A DNA stretch of 64,000 nucleotides from Peristeroidobacter agariperforans (GTDB lineage: Bacteria > Pseudomonadota > Gammaproteobacteria > Steroidobacterales > Steroidobacteraceae). The stretch lies in NCBI RefSeq assembly GCF_004138335.1, contig NZ_RYFW01000005.1:1-64000 (forward strand). The letters are read 5' to 3'. Below are positions 1 through 8,759 of the stretch, piece after piece. Below the pieces are notes generated by a model. That model was not told where the DNA came from and ran no database searches. It saw only the letters and a list, made by a program, of their open reading frames with translations. Every line of letters starts with the position of its first letter. The stretch's first letter is position 1. The position numbers and the translations under genes are program-made.

Positions 1-56
1 TCGGCTTGCTTCAAGATCGCAATGATCTGACTGTCCGTAAATCGGGATTTCTTCAA
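1..56 (-). CDS. IS3-family transposase OrfA, N-terminal fragment cut by window edge
   Basis: Reading leftward from a TTG at 56, the first residues are LKKSRFTDSQIIAILKQA, the hallmark start of OrfA proteins of IS3-family elements (helix-turn-helix, binds the IS ends and works with the DDE OrfB). GAGGAG lies about 6 nt upstream of the TTG. Only 18 codons are inside the window, so whether the element is complete cannot be said. The IS end is probably near 109-127, where the minus strand reads TGGTAATCCTCCCGAAAAT, but I cannot see the other end to confirm an inverted repeat. Confidence 0.8.
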   Translation of the reverse strand, partial: MKKSRFTDSQIIAILKQA

Positions 57-1104
57 GGGAATCTCCTCGGTCAAGGTTACGAGAAAATTCCACTTCTGGC
101 CTCACCTAATTTTCGGGAGGATTACCAGACCAAATCCGCGTGAGCGTTGGAGACTATTGGCGGTGTAGGGTTGCCTGGGGGCTTTAGTGGCGCTGGCTTG
201 GCGCTTGTAGGCATCGCCGATGCGTTACTGGCTCGATTTTGCATACCGCCCTTGGCGCTGGTGGTTCGAGCCTCGTGGATGGCGCAAACCGGCGCGAAAC
301 AAGCGCGAGTGGAAAGAAAAACTGCGCGAGACAGCACCGCGACCCACCCTGAGGGATCGCCAGGCTGAGCCGGGTCTGCGAACGGGTCAACTGATATCGT
401 CGAAGGATAGGCTGATCAACTGGGCAGGGGTGCTCGATGGGCTTTGCACAGGGGGCGAAACGGCTCGAGATCCGGTCACCTCGCTGTGAGTATATATGCC
501 GTCCAGCAAGCATCGTTCCGCGTCACGCCGCTACCGGAGGCGTTCATCACCGAAGATCGATGGTCGTCGTGGTCCAGGCAGCTGGATCACCGGATCGCGC
601 CGCCTCTCGATAGGGAGTGCCTCAGGCGATGGCTGCGTCGCCTGTTCAATTTTTTGTTTGAACCGAGATCTCGCGACTTGTGCATTGACTGCGCGCTGGG
701 CTGGTTATTCGGTTGGTTCCAACCCGCAAACGCTCTTCGCGAGAGCCTTCGCCGTACCGGCGTGATCGAGCGTCGTCTTGCCGGAACACGCGTTCACCAG
801 CTTCATCTCTACGTGCTGTCGAGGCGCGCGTGGTCGCTGCGCAGTACGGCAGTGGCGGCGCTGTGCCCGGGAATGCGAAGCCTGCGCAGTATCCCGTTGC
901 CTCATCATTGCAAGCTCACCCGGTGCCTGCTGGGATCCACGCCTTACTCCACGCAATCCGGGTTGCTGTCGTGTGGATGACTATGCAACACCGGCTGAAG
1001 GCGGATCGCTCGTTCAGGCGCCCGGGATGTGAACACTGGGCAGAGTCCAATAAACCTGGGCGAATCGATCGGTGACGCCTTCAGTCCCACTTGTGGGGAA
1101 GGCG
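57..1104. other. gene-poor stretch beside the IS end
   Basis: About 1 kb without a convincing gene. Positions 57-127 are probably the IS leader and terminal repeat. Several open frames exist on both strands, but their translations are arginine- and serine-rich, match no family I know and lack good ribosome-binding sites, as expected for GC-rich noncoding or decayed DNA. No tRNA, repeat array or clear terminator was seen. Confidence 0.5.
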
Positions 1105-1350
1105 ATGGCGAGACGCAATGGTCGGCGACGAGATCCTAAACCAAGGCTTCCGGTCGAAGTTCATACGCTGGATAAAACGCGAAGCTCCGTCGCTCGAGCT
1201 GTCGTCGGCTGCACGCTGCTGCTGTTGATGGCGACGGCCGCTTTTTTTGCCGCTTCAGGAGATGTCGCCGAGCTCAAGGCCGTGCTCGATCAAACGATGC
1301 CGCTGTTGGCTTTTATTCTCGGTTACTACTTTCGTAGCCCGAAGGAGTAG
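1105..1350 (+). CDS. small membrane protein, hypothetical
   Basis: 81 residues. A basic N-terminus (ARRNGRRRDPKPR) is followed by a hydrophobic helix at about 33-50 (VVGCTLLLLMATAAFFAAS), a short acidic loop and a second hydrophobic segment ending in GYYFRSPKE. The pattern helix, short loop, LAFILGYYF resembles small two-helix proteins often found among mobile-element and phage genes. The ATG at 1105 was chosen because GGGGAAGG sits just upstream; a GTG at 1072 would add 11 residues. Function unknown. It lies in the accessory edge, upstream of and on the same strand as the AIPR gene, but 585 bp away, so an operon is doubtful. Confidence 0.6.
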   Translation: MARRNGRRRDPKPRLPVEVHTLDKTRSSVARAVVGCTLLLLMATAAFFAASGDVAELKAVLDQTMPLLAFILGYYFRSPKE

Positions 1351-1935
1351 GCGAATCGGCTGTCGCGGCCTTGGTGGCGCTTATTGCACCGAGTTGTCTT
1401 TGTCGTAAGGTTCCAGGTTGGAGACGCAATGGGTGAGGTCGCCAAGTCGGAAGCAGCGAGCTTCAGGGAAAAGGCACGGTGATCACTGTTGATGGACACC
1501 ATTTACCCCAGCTTCGGTGCGAACTCATGCACTACGCTCCGGGCTTAACCGGTGGGCCAAACGGTCTATATCGACACGTGCCATAGCTGCGGCGCGCGCT
1601 GTCATGGCCGTTGGAAGCGGACCGATAGGCGCCACAGGCGACCATTTATGACGGACTGCACGTAGCCATTAGCTTGCCTGCGTGAGGCTCTCACTCAGCA
1701 ATCACGGCAGTCGCGTGTGCAGGCAGAAACCGAGAAGGATTGCTCTGGAAGTGTCGAGACAAGCGTCACCGCCTAGTCGAGCTCTCCTCAACGCTCCCTG
1801 CATTTGATTGGCCGCAGGAAGCGTGCATACGCGGCCTACGTTGCAACGCGCGGCTGTAGGATCGCAGCCGACACCGAAGTTCCCGAGATTTGTCGGGTTC
1901 ACTCAGTTCAGTGGAGTTCCACAGGAAGGGGAAGT
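1351..1935. other. intergenic region, no gene recognised
   Basis: 585 bp between the small membrane protein and the AIPR gene. An open frame runs into the AIPR gene from 1804, but its first 44 codons (Arg/Ala-rich) do not resemble the family N-terminus. No structured RNA or repeat was recognised by eye. Confidence 0.4.
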
Positions 1936-3960
1936 GTGGCGAAGAACGATGTTGTCCTCCTTGACGGTGTAATCGATGCTCGTGTTGACGAGAGCGCATC
2001 GAGTGATCGAGCAGAGACCTTTGAAGCATTCGCCCTCGAGCAGATCCTAAAGGATTACGATCTGTCATCCGATGAGATCGAATCTGGCTGGGTAGATGGA
2101 GGCAATGACGGCGGTATAGATGGCGCGTTTATTTTTATCAATGGGCATCTGTTGCTAGATGCGACCGATTTTCCATGGCCCAGAACCAGCGCGAGTGTCG
2201 ATGTTTGGCTTATCACCGTCAAGCATCACGCAACCTTTCAACAGGCACCGCTAGACTCCATGCTGGCGACCGTTCAGGAGCTATTTGACCTTGCCATGGA
2301 GAACGATGAGTTAAAGGGAACATATTCCTCTGAAGTGCTCACGTTCCGCACGCTCTTGTCCCAGACGTACCGACGCGTCTCCATTAGTCGACCCGCGATT
2401 AACTTTCATGTTCGATATGTTAGCCGCGGCGACACCGATCAAGTTGGGGAAAGCGTCCGAGCTCGGGCAATGCAGCTCGAGTCGACGATCTGCGGACTAT
2501 TCAGTTCAAGTGGCGCAAAGTTCCAGTTCGTAGGTGCTGCCGAGCTTGTTCAGGAGTTTCGAAAGGCAAAAAGCTTTTCGTTAGATTTGCCTTTTGTCGA
2601 GCATCTGGCGACCGGAAGGGATAGTTACGTGCTGCTGGTAAGGCTCGCCGACTACGTTAGGTTTGTCACGGACGAATGCGGTCAGCTCAGGAGATATCTG
2701 TTTGACTCAAACGTCAGGGACTTCCTCGGAGACAATGAAGTCAACGACGAGATTGATCGATCTCTGGCCGATCCCCTTGCTCCCGATTTCTGGTGGTTAA
2801 ACAACGGTGTTACCGTTCTCGCCACCAACGCCACGGTGCCAGGAAAGACAATTCAGCTGCAGAACATACAGATTGTGAATGGCCTGCAAACCACAGAAAC
2901 TGTTTTCAGGCATTTCCAGACGGGCGCCACTACATCTTCGGATCGGTGCCTGCTGGTGAAAATTGTCGTTTCATCGGATGCGCAAGTGAGGGATCGCATC
3001 ATCCGCGCAACCAACAACCAAAGCCCCGTTGAAGTAGCGGCGCTCCGCGCCACTGATAAGATACAGCGAGACATCGAGGAGATCCTAGAGCGTCACGAGT
3101 GGTACTACGAGCGACGAAAGAACTATTATAGAAATATTGGTAAGCCGCTAATGCGTTTTGTAACACCTGTATATCTAGCGAGTGCGGTAGTCGCTCTCAT
3201 ATTCAAGAATCCACAGCGAGCCACCAGGCTTCGGCCAAAGTTCATGAGAAATCAGGCGGCTTATGAATCGGTGTTTAGTCAGAATTTTCCGGTGGAGGTA
3301 TGGCCTGTGCTGGTGGAGGTCTACAAACGTACGGATTCGTGGCTGTCAAAGTCCGCGCGAAAGCAAGTGGGAGAGCGCTTCGTTATTATCTGGCGTCCTC
3401 TCGTTGCTCTACTGGCTGTCGCCAAGGCGTTCGGAACATTTGCCTACTCAGTGCATCGCCTCAAAGATCTCGCAGGCGCCGCACTATCGGATGTTCACTT
3501 CTCAGAAATCTGGGAGATCGTGAGAGCGTTTGCCAGTGCGGAGGCGCGGCCTGAGAAACCTCGCAGCGAGGTCTACATTGAGTGCTGTAGACGAGCGGCC
3601 GATCAATTCTGTTTGGGCGGAGTCCAAGGCATTGGCGTTCGAGACTTTCCGTCGAAGATGCGGCGAATGAGGGAGGGGCCACTTTCCGATGAGTTCATTG
3701 CGATGGTAAACGACGTATTGCCCCCACAGCCTTGGCGCGCCGAGATTCACCATCAGGTAGCAGAAGTTCTCAACTCCACCCCCACTAGGGTGAGCAATGC
3801 GATTCGACAGTTGATCGTCGATGGCAAACGATTCGAGCAGAGAGATGGCATCGTCTTTGCTTCGGACGGGCGGGTGATCATGGTTGATCCAGAACGAGTT
3901 CCGTGGTCCGTTGAACAACTGAACCAGGAAGGTAACCTCGTACCGGAGGACAGGGGCTGA
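1936..3960 (+). CDS. AIPR family abortive-infection (phage resistance) protein
   Basis: 674 residues. The family signature is clear: an N-terminal segment with SSDRAETFEAFALEQILKDY and an acidic GWVDGGNDGGIDG stretch, then FWWLNNGVTVLA at about residue 284 and IQIVNGLQTTETVF at about 310, then NNQSPVE and a conserved RRKNYY block. AIPR proteins were linked to phage abortive infection in lactococci and are common in defence islands; the biochemical activity is not established, although the N-terminal acidic block recalls restriction-type nuclease folds. Start: GTG at 1936 after AGGAAGGGG; the frame is open back to an ATG at 1804, but those residues look non-coding. Codon use is visibly more A/T-rich at third positions than in genes after 5 kb, which fits acquisition by transfer. 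It stands alone, with no methylase or second defence gene beside it. Confidence 0.88.
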   Translation: MAKNDVVLLDGVIDARVDESASSDRAETFEAFALEQILKDYDLSSDEIESGWVDGGNDGGIDGAFIFINGHLLLDATDFPWPRTSASVDVWLITVKHHATFQQAPLDSMLATVQELFDLAMENDELKGTYSSEVLTFRTLLSQTYRRVSISRPAINFHVRYVSRGDTDQVGESVRARAMQLESTICGLFSSSGAKFQFVGAAELVQEFRKAKSFSLDLPFVEHLATGRDSYVLLVRLADYVRFVTDECGQLRRYLFDSNVRDFLGDNEVNDEIDRSLADPLAPDFWWLNNGVTVLATNATVPGKTIQLQNIQIVNGLQTTETVFRHFQTGATTSSDRCLLVKIVVSSDAQVRDRIIRATNNQSPVEVAALRATDKIQRDIEEILERHEWYYERRKNYYRNIGKPLMRFVTPVYLASAVVALIFKNPQRATRLRPKFMRNQAAYESVFSQNFPVEVWPVLVEVYKRTDSWLSKSARKQVGERFVIIWRPLVALLAVAKAFGTFAYSVHRLKDLAGAALSDVHFSEIWEIVRAFASAEARPEKPRSEVYIECCRRAADQFCLGGVQGIGVRDFPSKMRRMREGPLSDEFIAMVNDVLPPQPWRAEIHHQVAEVLNSTPTRVSNAIRQLIVDGKRFEQRDGIVFASDGRVIMVDPERVPWSVEQLNQEGNLVPEDRG

Positions 3961-4241
3961 ATCACACTTTTTCTCACGCGAGAAGCCTCACGGCTGTTTC
4001 CTATGACCGAATGCGGCATCACGATGTATTTCATGTGAGGCGTTCGTCATGCCCGCCGCAGCGGGTGCGTCGGATGTGTCATCTCCGGGAGGCTCGTCCT
4101 CGGAGTTCGCCGCTCCAGTTGTTCCGAATCGTATGCGAGCGCGTTGATTGTGGGTGGCGTCAATGCAGCGAGTGTGAATATCGCTCGCCGGCTGTCTTGG
4201 TGTTCGCGAGTTTCTCGGCAGACGTGCACCGCAGACATTAC
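3961..4241. other. intergenic region, no gene recognised
   Basis: 281 bp between the AIPR stop and the end of the HTH-like remnant on the opposite strand. Open frames crossing it on both strands look like chance translations. Nothing else was recognised. Confidence 0.35.
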
Positions 4242-4682
4242 TTAACTCGTGAGTTCCGTGCTCATGCGTCTGATTTGATCGGAAGATCGGGCGCAGTTGA
4301 AGTCCATCGTAATCGAATGCGGTGGGTGGCGACGGGGCGTGGCTGTGGCGCCGGTCAGAACGGCGTGCGCCAGGACCGAACTTCGCTTCGCCGAGCGACG
4401 GTGAGTCTTGGAGACAAACCTCACTTGAAGCTCAATCCCGCTTGCAGCCAGCAAGTGCGAGATCGCATTGGCGACGTTATCGGACGTCGGATTGCCGTTC
4501 GACCCGAACATCCGCACCAAACTCGTCTCTGGCCCTTCTGTGCGCTCCGCAAGCTTGGTGTACCCGATCGAGCCTTTAATCACATCGCACACATGCGCAC
4601 GCACGATGGAAGGCTCCCGTCGGGACAAGTACTGCATTTCTTCGCCTAGCAACGCGGCGGCATACTCAGCATTGCGACGCAA
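4242..4682 (-). pseudogene. HigA-like HTH antitoxin, probably decayed
   Basis: The stretch around residues 30-90 (VCDVIKGSIGYTKLAERT, then SLVRMFGSNGNPTSDNV) matches the helix-turn-helix of small HigA-like antitoxin/transcription regulators, in which a GNP motif follows the recognition helix and a short beta strand (IELQVRF) ends the protein. Here the frame runs about 50 residues past that end into Arg/Ser-rich sequence, as if the natural stop was lost. Upstream, sense-like codons (SFTNLLARS, as in the usual first helix) continue to a TAG near 4727 with no in-frame start, while an ATG just before it lies in another frame. Both ends therefore look broken. No RelE/HigB toxin was found next to it. 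An alternative is a functional protein starting at the TTG of 4682. Confidence 0.5.
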
Positions 4683-4727
4683 CTCGAGATTGCACGACCT
4701 CGCTAAAAGGTTGGTGAAGCTGCTCTA

Positions 4728-5144
4728 CGCATGTTCGTCCTTCAATCATCGCCACCGCTGCTTGTAGTCCCCCATGCTGAGCGTTTGCAAGCCCTGCCCA
4801 CATCGAACCAACGATTTGTCATCAAGATCATTGACAGCTTGGAGCAGGGTGGCAGATCGAAGGGGCAATGATTGACTGAGTGACCACGCCGCACAACATT
4901 CTAGGCTCGGGCCGCGATCGAAGCGCGAGCGAAGTTCTCCGAGACGATCCGCGGCTCACCGAACGAAAAGGAACAGACGACGACGCTCACGTTGAAATTC
5001 TGCGCGAGGCGTCTCGAATTCGCATCTTGACGACTTTGCCAGTTCGCACCGATTGCGCAGTTGCAGCCGGTTGGCCATTACTGCGCGAGGCTGACGGGCG
5101 CCTGTGTAAACTTCCGGCACTGCTCACAGGATAAGGAAGACGAC
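4728..5144. other. intergenic region, no gene recognised
   Basis: 417 bp before the M28 peptidase. It must hold that gene's promoter, but no clear -35/-10 pair stands out. The peptidase frame is open upstream to 5061, without a signal-like start there. Confidence 0.35.
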
Positions 5145-6785
5145 GTGCTGGAGGGTCTTGGATTTCGTGCAGTGTTTGCAATCGTATTGGGGATGGTCGG
5201 ATCGACGGCGATGGCCGAAGCGGCGATGGTCTCAGGCGAAGCGATCAAAGCGCACACGGCCTTTCTCTCCGACGATTTACTGGAAGGCAGAGAAGCCGGC
5301 ACCAGAGGCTACGATATCGCTGCGGCCTATGTGGCCACGCAGTTTGCGTTGTATGGTCTCAAGCCGGCGGGCGCGAACACCGACTTCTACCAGAGAGTGC
5401 CGCTGCGTCGCCGCTCTCTGCAGCCCGATGGCGTGCGTTTCGAGATCAGAACGAAGGACGGCACCACGCATTACCAGAATGGTCGAGACATTGCGGTCGA
5501 CGCGAGCCCCTACACGCTCGCGGAAGACATCGAAGCGGAGGTGGTCTTTGCAGGGTGGGGTATCCGTGCTCCCGGCCTGCGGCATGACGACTACGCCGGG
5601 TTGAACGTCAAAGGCAAGGCGGTCGTGATTCTGGAGGGCGCCCCAGCGAGCTTCCCCGGTGCCCTGCGCGCACACTACAGCTGGATTCAGCAAAAGGAGC
5701 GCATGGCCGCGCAGTCCGGGGCCATTGCTTTGCTGACGCTCAAATCGCCAGAGCGCGAGCAGTTCTCACCCTGGGAGCGGGCTCGGCAGGCGCGTCCGTT
5801 GCCCGCGCTCGGCTGGCGCGACCCGGCGCAGGCCGCGAACCGACCGACGATCAAGGCAACCATCACGCTGGGACCGCAGATGGCGCGATCGTTGTTTGCG
5901 GGTGCCGGCCGCGACATCGATGAGATTTATCAGCAATCGACCTCATCGCCGCCTCGCGGCTTCAAGCTGCCCGCTTCGATGCGGCTGTCTCGCAGATCGG
6001 TGCATGAAGACTTGTCGAGTCCGAACGTGATCGGCGTGCTGCCTGGTACGGATCCCAAGCTCAAAAATGAGTATGTCGTGATCGCCTCGCACCTGGACGC
6101 CTGGGTCGGTCCCAAAGGGAATCCGGACACCATTTACAACGGCGCAGTCGACAATGCGGGTGGCATTGCTGCGATGCTGGAGGTTGCTCGGCTGTTGAGT
6201 ATCGGCGGCGGGGGAAAACGTTCGGTGCTGTTCTTCGCGACCGCGGCGGAGGAGAAGGGGCTGCTCGGCGCCGACTATTTCGTCGCACATCCTCCCATTC
6301 CGCTGAACGAGATCGTCGCGGCGATCAGCGTCGATGGCCTCATGGCATTTCATGACTTCGCCGGCATCGTCGCGCTGGGCGCCGAACACTCGACGCTCGG
6401 AGAGATCTCGCTTGCGGCCGCGCGATCCATCGACGCGATACATATGCCCGATCCCATTCCCGCTCGCGGCAATCTGGCGCTCAGCGATCAATATCCTTTC
6501 CTGCGCGCCGGCATTCCGGTGCTGTTCCCCAATCCTGCGCGTGGCAATAGCCGCGAGGGTGGCGACGATGTGGCGGCGTGGGATGACTACGAGTCACGCC
6601 ACTATCACCAACCCTCGGATGATATGAAGCTGCCGCTGCGCTGGGACGTGGCGCAACGGTGGGGGCAATACATGTACGCGGTGGTGGCCGGCACGGCCAA
6701 TGCGCCGGATCGGCCTCGGTGGTACGAGGCGGATGAGCTCGCAGCGGTGTTCGCGCCGGCGGCCGAACGTGCCAAACGTCCGTAG
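5145..6785 (+). CDS. secreted M28-family zinc aminopeptidase
   Basis: 546 residues. Residues 1-24 form a Sec signal peptide (FRAVFAIVLGMVGSTAMAEA). A PA-like insert occupies the first half and the di-zinc peptidase domain the second. Metal ligands and active-site residues are visible: SHLDAW (His316, Asp318), AVDNAGG (Asp336), AAEEKG (Glu369-Glu370) and a late HYHQPSDD motif supplying the last His. Family M28 exopeptidases remove N-terminal residues from peptides, here in the periplasm or outside the cell. The start is the GTG at 5145 because AAGGAAG precedes it by 6 nt and the signal peptide then begins correctly. It stands upstream of a MarR regulator and an S41 peptidase, suggesting a peptide-use neighbourhood. 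Confidence 0.9.
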   Translation: MLEGLGFRAVFAIVLGMVGSTAMAEAAMVSGEAIKAHTAFLSDDLLEGREAGTRGYDIAAAYVATQFALYGLKPAGANTDFYQRVPLRRRSLQPDGVRFEIRTKDGTTHYQNGRDIAVDASPYTLAEDIEAEVVFAGWGIRAPGLRHDDYAGLNVKGKAVVILEGAPASFPGALRAHYSWIQQKERMAAQSGAIALLTLKSPEREQFSPWERARQARPLPALGWRDPAQAANRPTIKATITLGPQMARSLFAGAGRDIDEIYQQSTSSPPRGFKLPASMRLSRRSVHEDLSSPNVIGVLPGTDPKLKNEYVVIASHLDAWVGPKGNPDTIYNGAVDNAGGIAAMLEVARLLSIGGGGKRSVLFFATAAEEKGLLGADYFVAHPPIPLNEIVAAISVDGLMAFHDFAGIVALGAEHSTLGEISLAAARSIDAIHMPDPIPARGNLALSDQYPFLRAGIPVLFPNPARGNSREGGDDVAAWDDYESRHYHQPSDDMKLPLRWDVAQRWGQYMYAVVAGTANAPDRPRWYEADELAAVFAPAAERAKRP

Positions 6786-6882
6786 GTCTTCAGCACGCAG
6801 CCAGATTCTGATCGGAGTATTGCGCCTGGATAACAGGCAATGAACCTTTGCGAGACTAAGGGCTCCAGGTTTAGCTCCTCTC

Positions 6883-6911
6883 TTGCACAAATGTAACAGC
6901 GCTTATATATT
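6883..6911 (+). promoter_or_regulatory. sigma70-type promoter for the MarR gene, leaderless arrangement
   Basis: TTGCAC at 6883-6888 and TATATT at 6906-6911 are separated by 17 nt. The expected transcription start, 6-7 nt downstream, falls at about 6918, next to the ATG at 6919. No Shine-Dalgarno sequence precedes that ATG. Confidence 0.6.
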
Positions 6912-6918
6912 TCCCCGC

Positions 6919-7413
6919 ATGCTCGATCGCCCCAACCCGACTTTGGGTACCTTGCTGCGAGATCTCATCGAGAAGCTCGACGGAGCCGTCGAGCGAAGCT
7001 ATGTCGACTCGGGGCTGGACTACCGGCCGCGCTACACGCCCGTCATGCGCGCTTTGCTGGAATCGGGGCCTGCCTCCATCCGAAGCATCTCCCGCGCCGC
7101 GGGCATCACGCATTCAGCGGCGAGCCAGACGGTGGCGCAGATGGTCGAGAAGGGGTTGGTGCAATTGGAGCCCGGCGGTGACGCACGCGAGCGTATCGTC
7201 GTGCTCACACCCGCGGCGAAGGCGATGATTCCGAAGCTGAAGCGGCACTGGAGCGCAACCAACGAGGCGGCGCGAATGCTGGACTCGGAGCTCTCAGTGC
7301 CACTATCTGATGTGTTGAAAGAGGCGATTGACGCCCTCGATCGCGCTTCGTTCACGCAGCGTATCGATGCGGCGGCGAAGGGCGCGCGTTCCAAGCGTAG
7401 GAAGAAGACATGA
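6919..7413 (+). CDS. MarR-family transcriptional regulator
   Basis: 164 residues. The winged helix spans about residues 35-105: RPRYTPVMRALLESG, then SIRSISRAAGITHSAASQ as the HTH and VEKGLVQLEPGGDARERIVVL as the wing with its usual basic tip. Long N- and C-terminal helices would form the dimer. MarR proteins usually repress their own operon and release DNA on binding a small ligand. The stop overlaps the S41 peptidase start (ATGA), so the two are co-translated. Start: ATG 6919, where the consensus-like promoter places the 5' end; an upstream ATG at 6891 lies in another frame, and a start at 6883 would overlap the -35 box. A basic SKRRKKT tail ends the protein. Confidence 0.85.
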   Translation: MLDRPNPTLGTLLRDLIEKLDGAVERSYVDSGLDYRPRYTPVMRALLESGPASIRSISRAAGITHSAASQTVAQMVEKGLVQLEPGGDARERIVVLTPAAKAMIPKLKRHWSATNEAARMLDSELSVPLSDVLKEAIDALDRASFTQRIDAAAKGARSKRRKKT

Positions 7414-8735
7414 TGTGGACTGCTCGTTTGTCTCGTTTCACGTCCATGCTGGTGGTCGGCGGGCTGATGTGCGCCTCGGCGCTCGGTCAGGCTCAGCCAG
7501 CCGCCGCGGAGCTCTCGGCGGCTGAGCGAGAGGCTGCACTCAATGCCATCATCGCGGCCTTTGAGCAACGCTATGTGTTTCCGCAGATGCGACCTCGCAT
7601 CATCGAGCGGCTGCAGACGCAGGCGCGTAACGGTCGCTATACCACGAGCGATCCGTTGGTCTTTGCCGAACGAGTGAGCGAGGATTTGAAGAGCGTGAGC
7701 CACGACAAACATCTGTGGCTGAGCTTCGATCCTGCCGGATACGCGATTGCGAGCCGCAGCACCGCGGAGAATGGCGGCGAGGAGGCACTGTGGCAGCGGC
7801 TCGCGCTGCGTGAGCACCATGGGCTCACGGAGATGAAAGTCTTAGAAGGCAATGTCCGCTATCTACGAATCAGTCGGTTCGACTGGCTCAACGATCAGAC
7901 CGGCGCCGTGTATGACGATGCGATGCGCTTCCTCAAGGGCGGGGACGCTGTGATCATCGACATCCGAGGAAACGGCGGCGGCGCCCACGCGGCGGTTCGC
8001 TATCTCGTGAGTCACTTCATGGATCCCGACGTATTGGAAATGACCTTTCTCGAAGGGATCGACACACAGGCGCAGTCACGAACGCTCGAGCACCTGCCGG
8101 CCGGGCGGATGAAAGGCATGCCTCTCTATGTGTTGATCGATCTGAGCGCGGCCTCTGCGGCAGAAGCCTTCGCGTATGACGTTCAGCAGTTCAAGCTCGG
8201 CGAGCTCGTGGGATCAAAGACGGTGGGCGCAGCCAATAACAACACGCTGCTGCCGATCGCACCCGATTTCATTCTGAGCATCTCCTATGGCCGACCGGTG
8301 CATCCCGTCAGCAAGGCGAACTGGGAAGGCGAGGGCGTGGCGCCGAGCATCCCGGCCGCCTCGCATGAAGCGTTGGAAGTCGCGCACTCGGCGGCGCTCA
8401 CGCGCTTGAGCGAGATGACGGGTGTCAGTGCGGAGAATCGCCGCGAGTATGCATGGGCCAAGGCCGCCGTTGACGCCAAACTGAATCCGGTGACGCTCCT
8501 GCCTGCGCGTTTGCAGCCGCTGGCCGGGCGTTTTGGGGCGATCGAGGTCGAGTTTCGTGACGGGACGTTGTGGCTGAGTCGACCCGATCGCGAACCTGCG
8601 CGCTTGTCACCAATGACCGCGGATGGTTTGTTTGCAGTTGAGCGTGTGGACGGCCTGCGGGTGAAGCTCACGGGCAAGCGCATGGAACTGCTGCGCGTGG
8701 GGGCGGCCAAGCCACAAGTGATCACTCGCGACTAA
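7410..8735 (+). CDS. exported S41-family peptidase (tail-specific protease / IRBP type)
   Basis: 441 residues with a signal peptide at 1-29 ending near LGQAQPAAA. An N-terminal helical IRBP-like domain (EQRYVFPQMRPRI) precedes the S41 core: VRYLRISRF, then GGDAVIIDIRGNGGG, and LIDLSAASAAEAFAY, whose serine near residue 248 is in the position of the catalytic nucleophile, followed by GSKTVGAANNN. No PDZ domain is evident, as in the IRBP-like subgroup. A beta-rich C-terminal tail follows. It likely cleaves small peptides in the periplasm. The ATGA overlap with the MarR gene and GAAGAAG upstream decide the start. Confidence 0.85.
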   Translation: MMWTARLSRFTSMLVVGGLMCASALGQAQPAAAELSAAEREAALNAIIAAFEQRYVFPQMRPRIIERLQTQARNGRYTTSDPLVFAERVSEDLKSVSHDKHLWLSFDPAGYAIASRSTAENGGEEALWQRLALREHHGLTEMKVLEGNVRYLRISRFDWLNDQTGAVYDDAMRFLKGGDAVIIDIRGNGGGAHAAVRYLVSHFMDPDVLEMTFLEGIDTQAQSRTLEHLPAGRMKGMPLYVLIDLSAASAAEAFAYDVQQFKLGELVGSKTVGAANNNTLLPIAPDFILSISYGRPVHPVSKANWEGEGVAPSIPAASHEALEVAHSAALTRLSEMTGVSAENRREYAWAKAAVDAKLNPVTLLPARLQPLAGRFGAIEVEFRDGTLWLSRPDREPARLSPMTADGLFAVERVDGLRVKLTGKRMELLRVGAAKPQVITRD

Positions 8736-8759
8736 GCGGCGAGCATCGAAGGATCGAAC

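Noticed and set aside
122-1075. Several overlapping open frames on both strands, up to 178 codons, in the left 1 kb.
   Set aside because: Arg/Ser-rich translations without known domains, no ribosome-binding sites, and they overlap each other; expected by chance in GC-rich DNA.
4011-4649. 212-codon plus-strand frame downstream of the AIPR gene.
   Set aside because: Arg/His/Cys-rich and antisense to the recognisable HTH core at 4242-4682.
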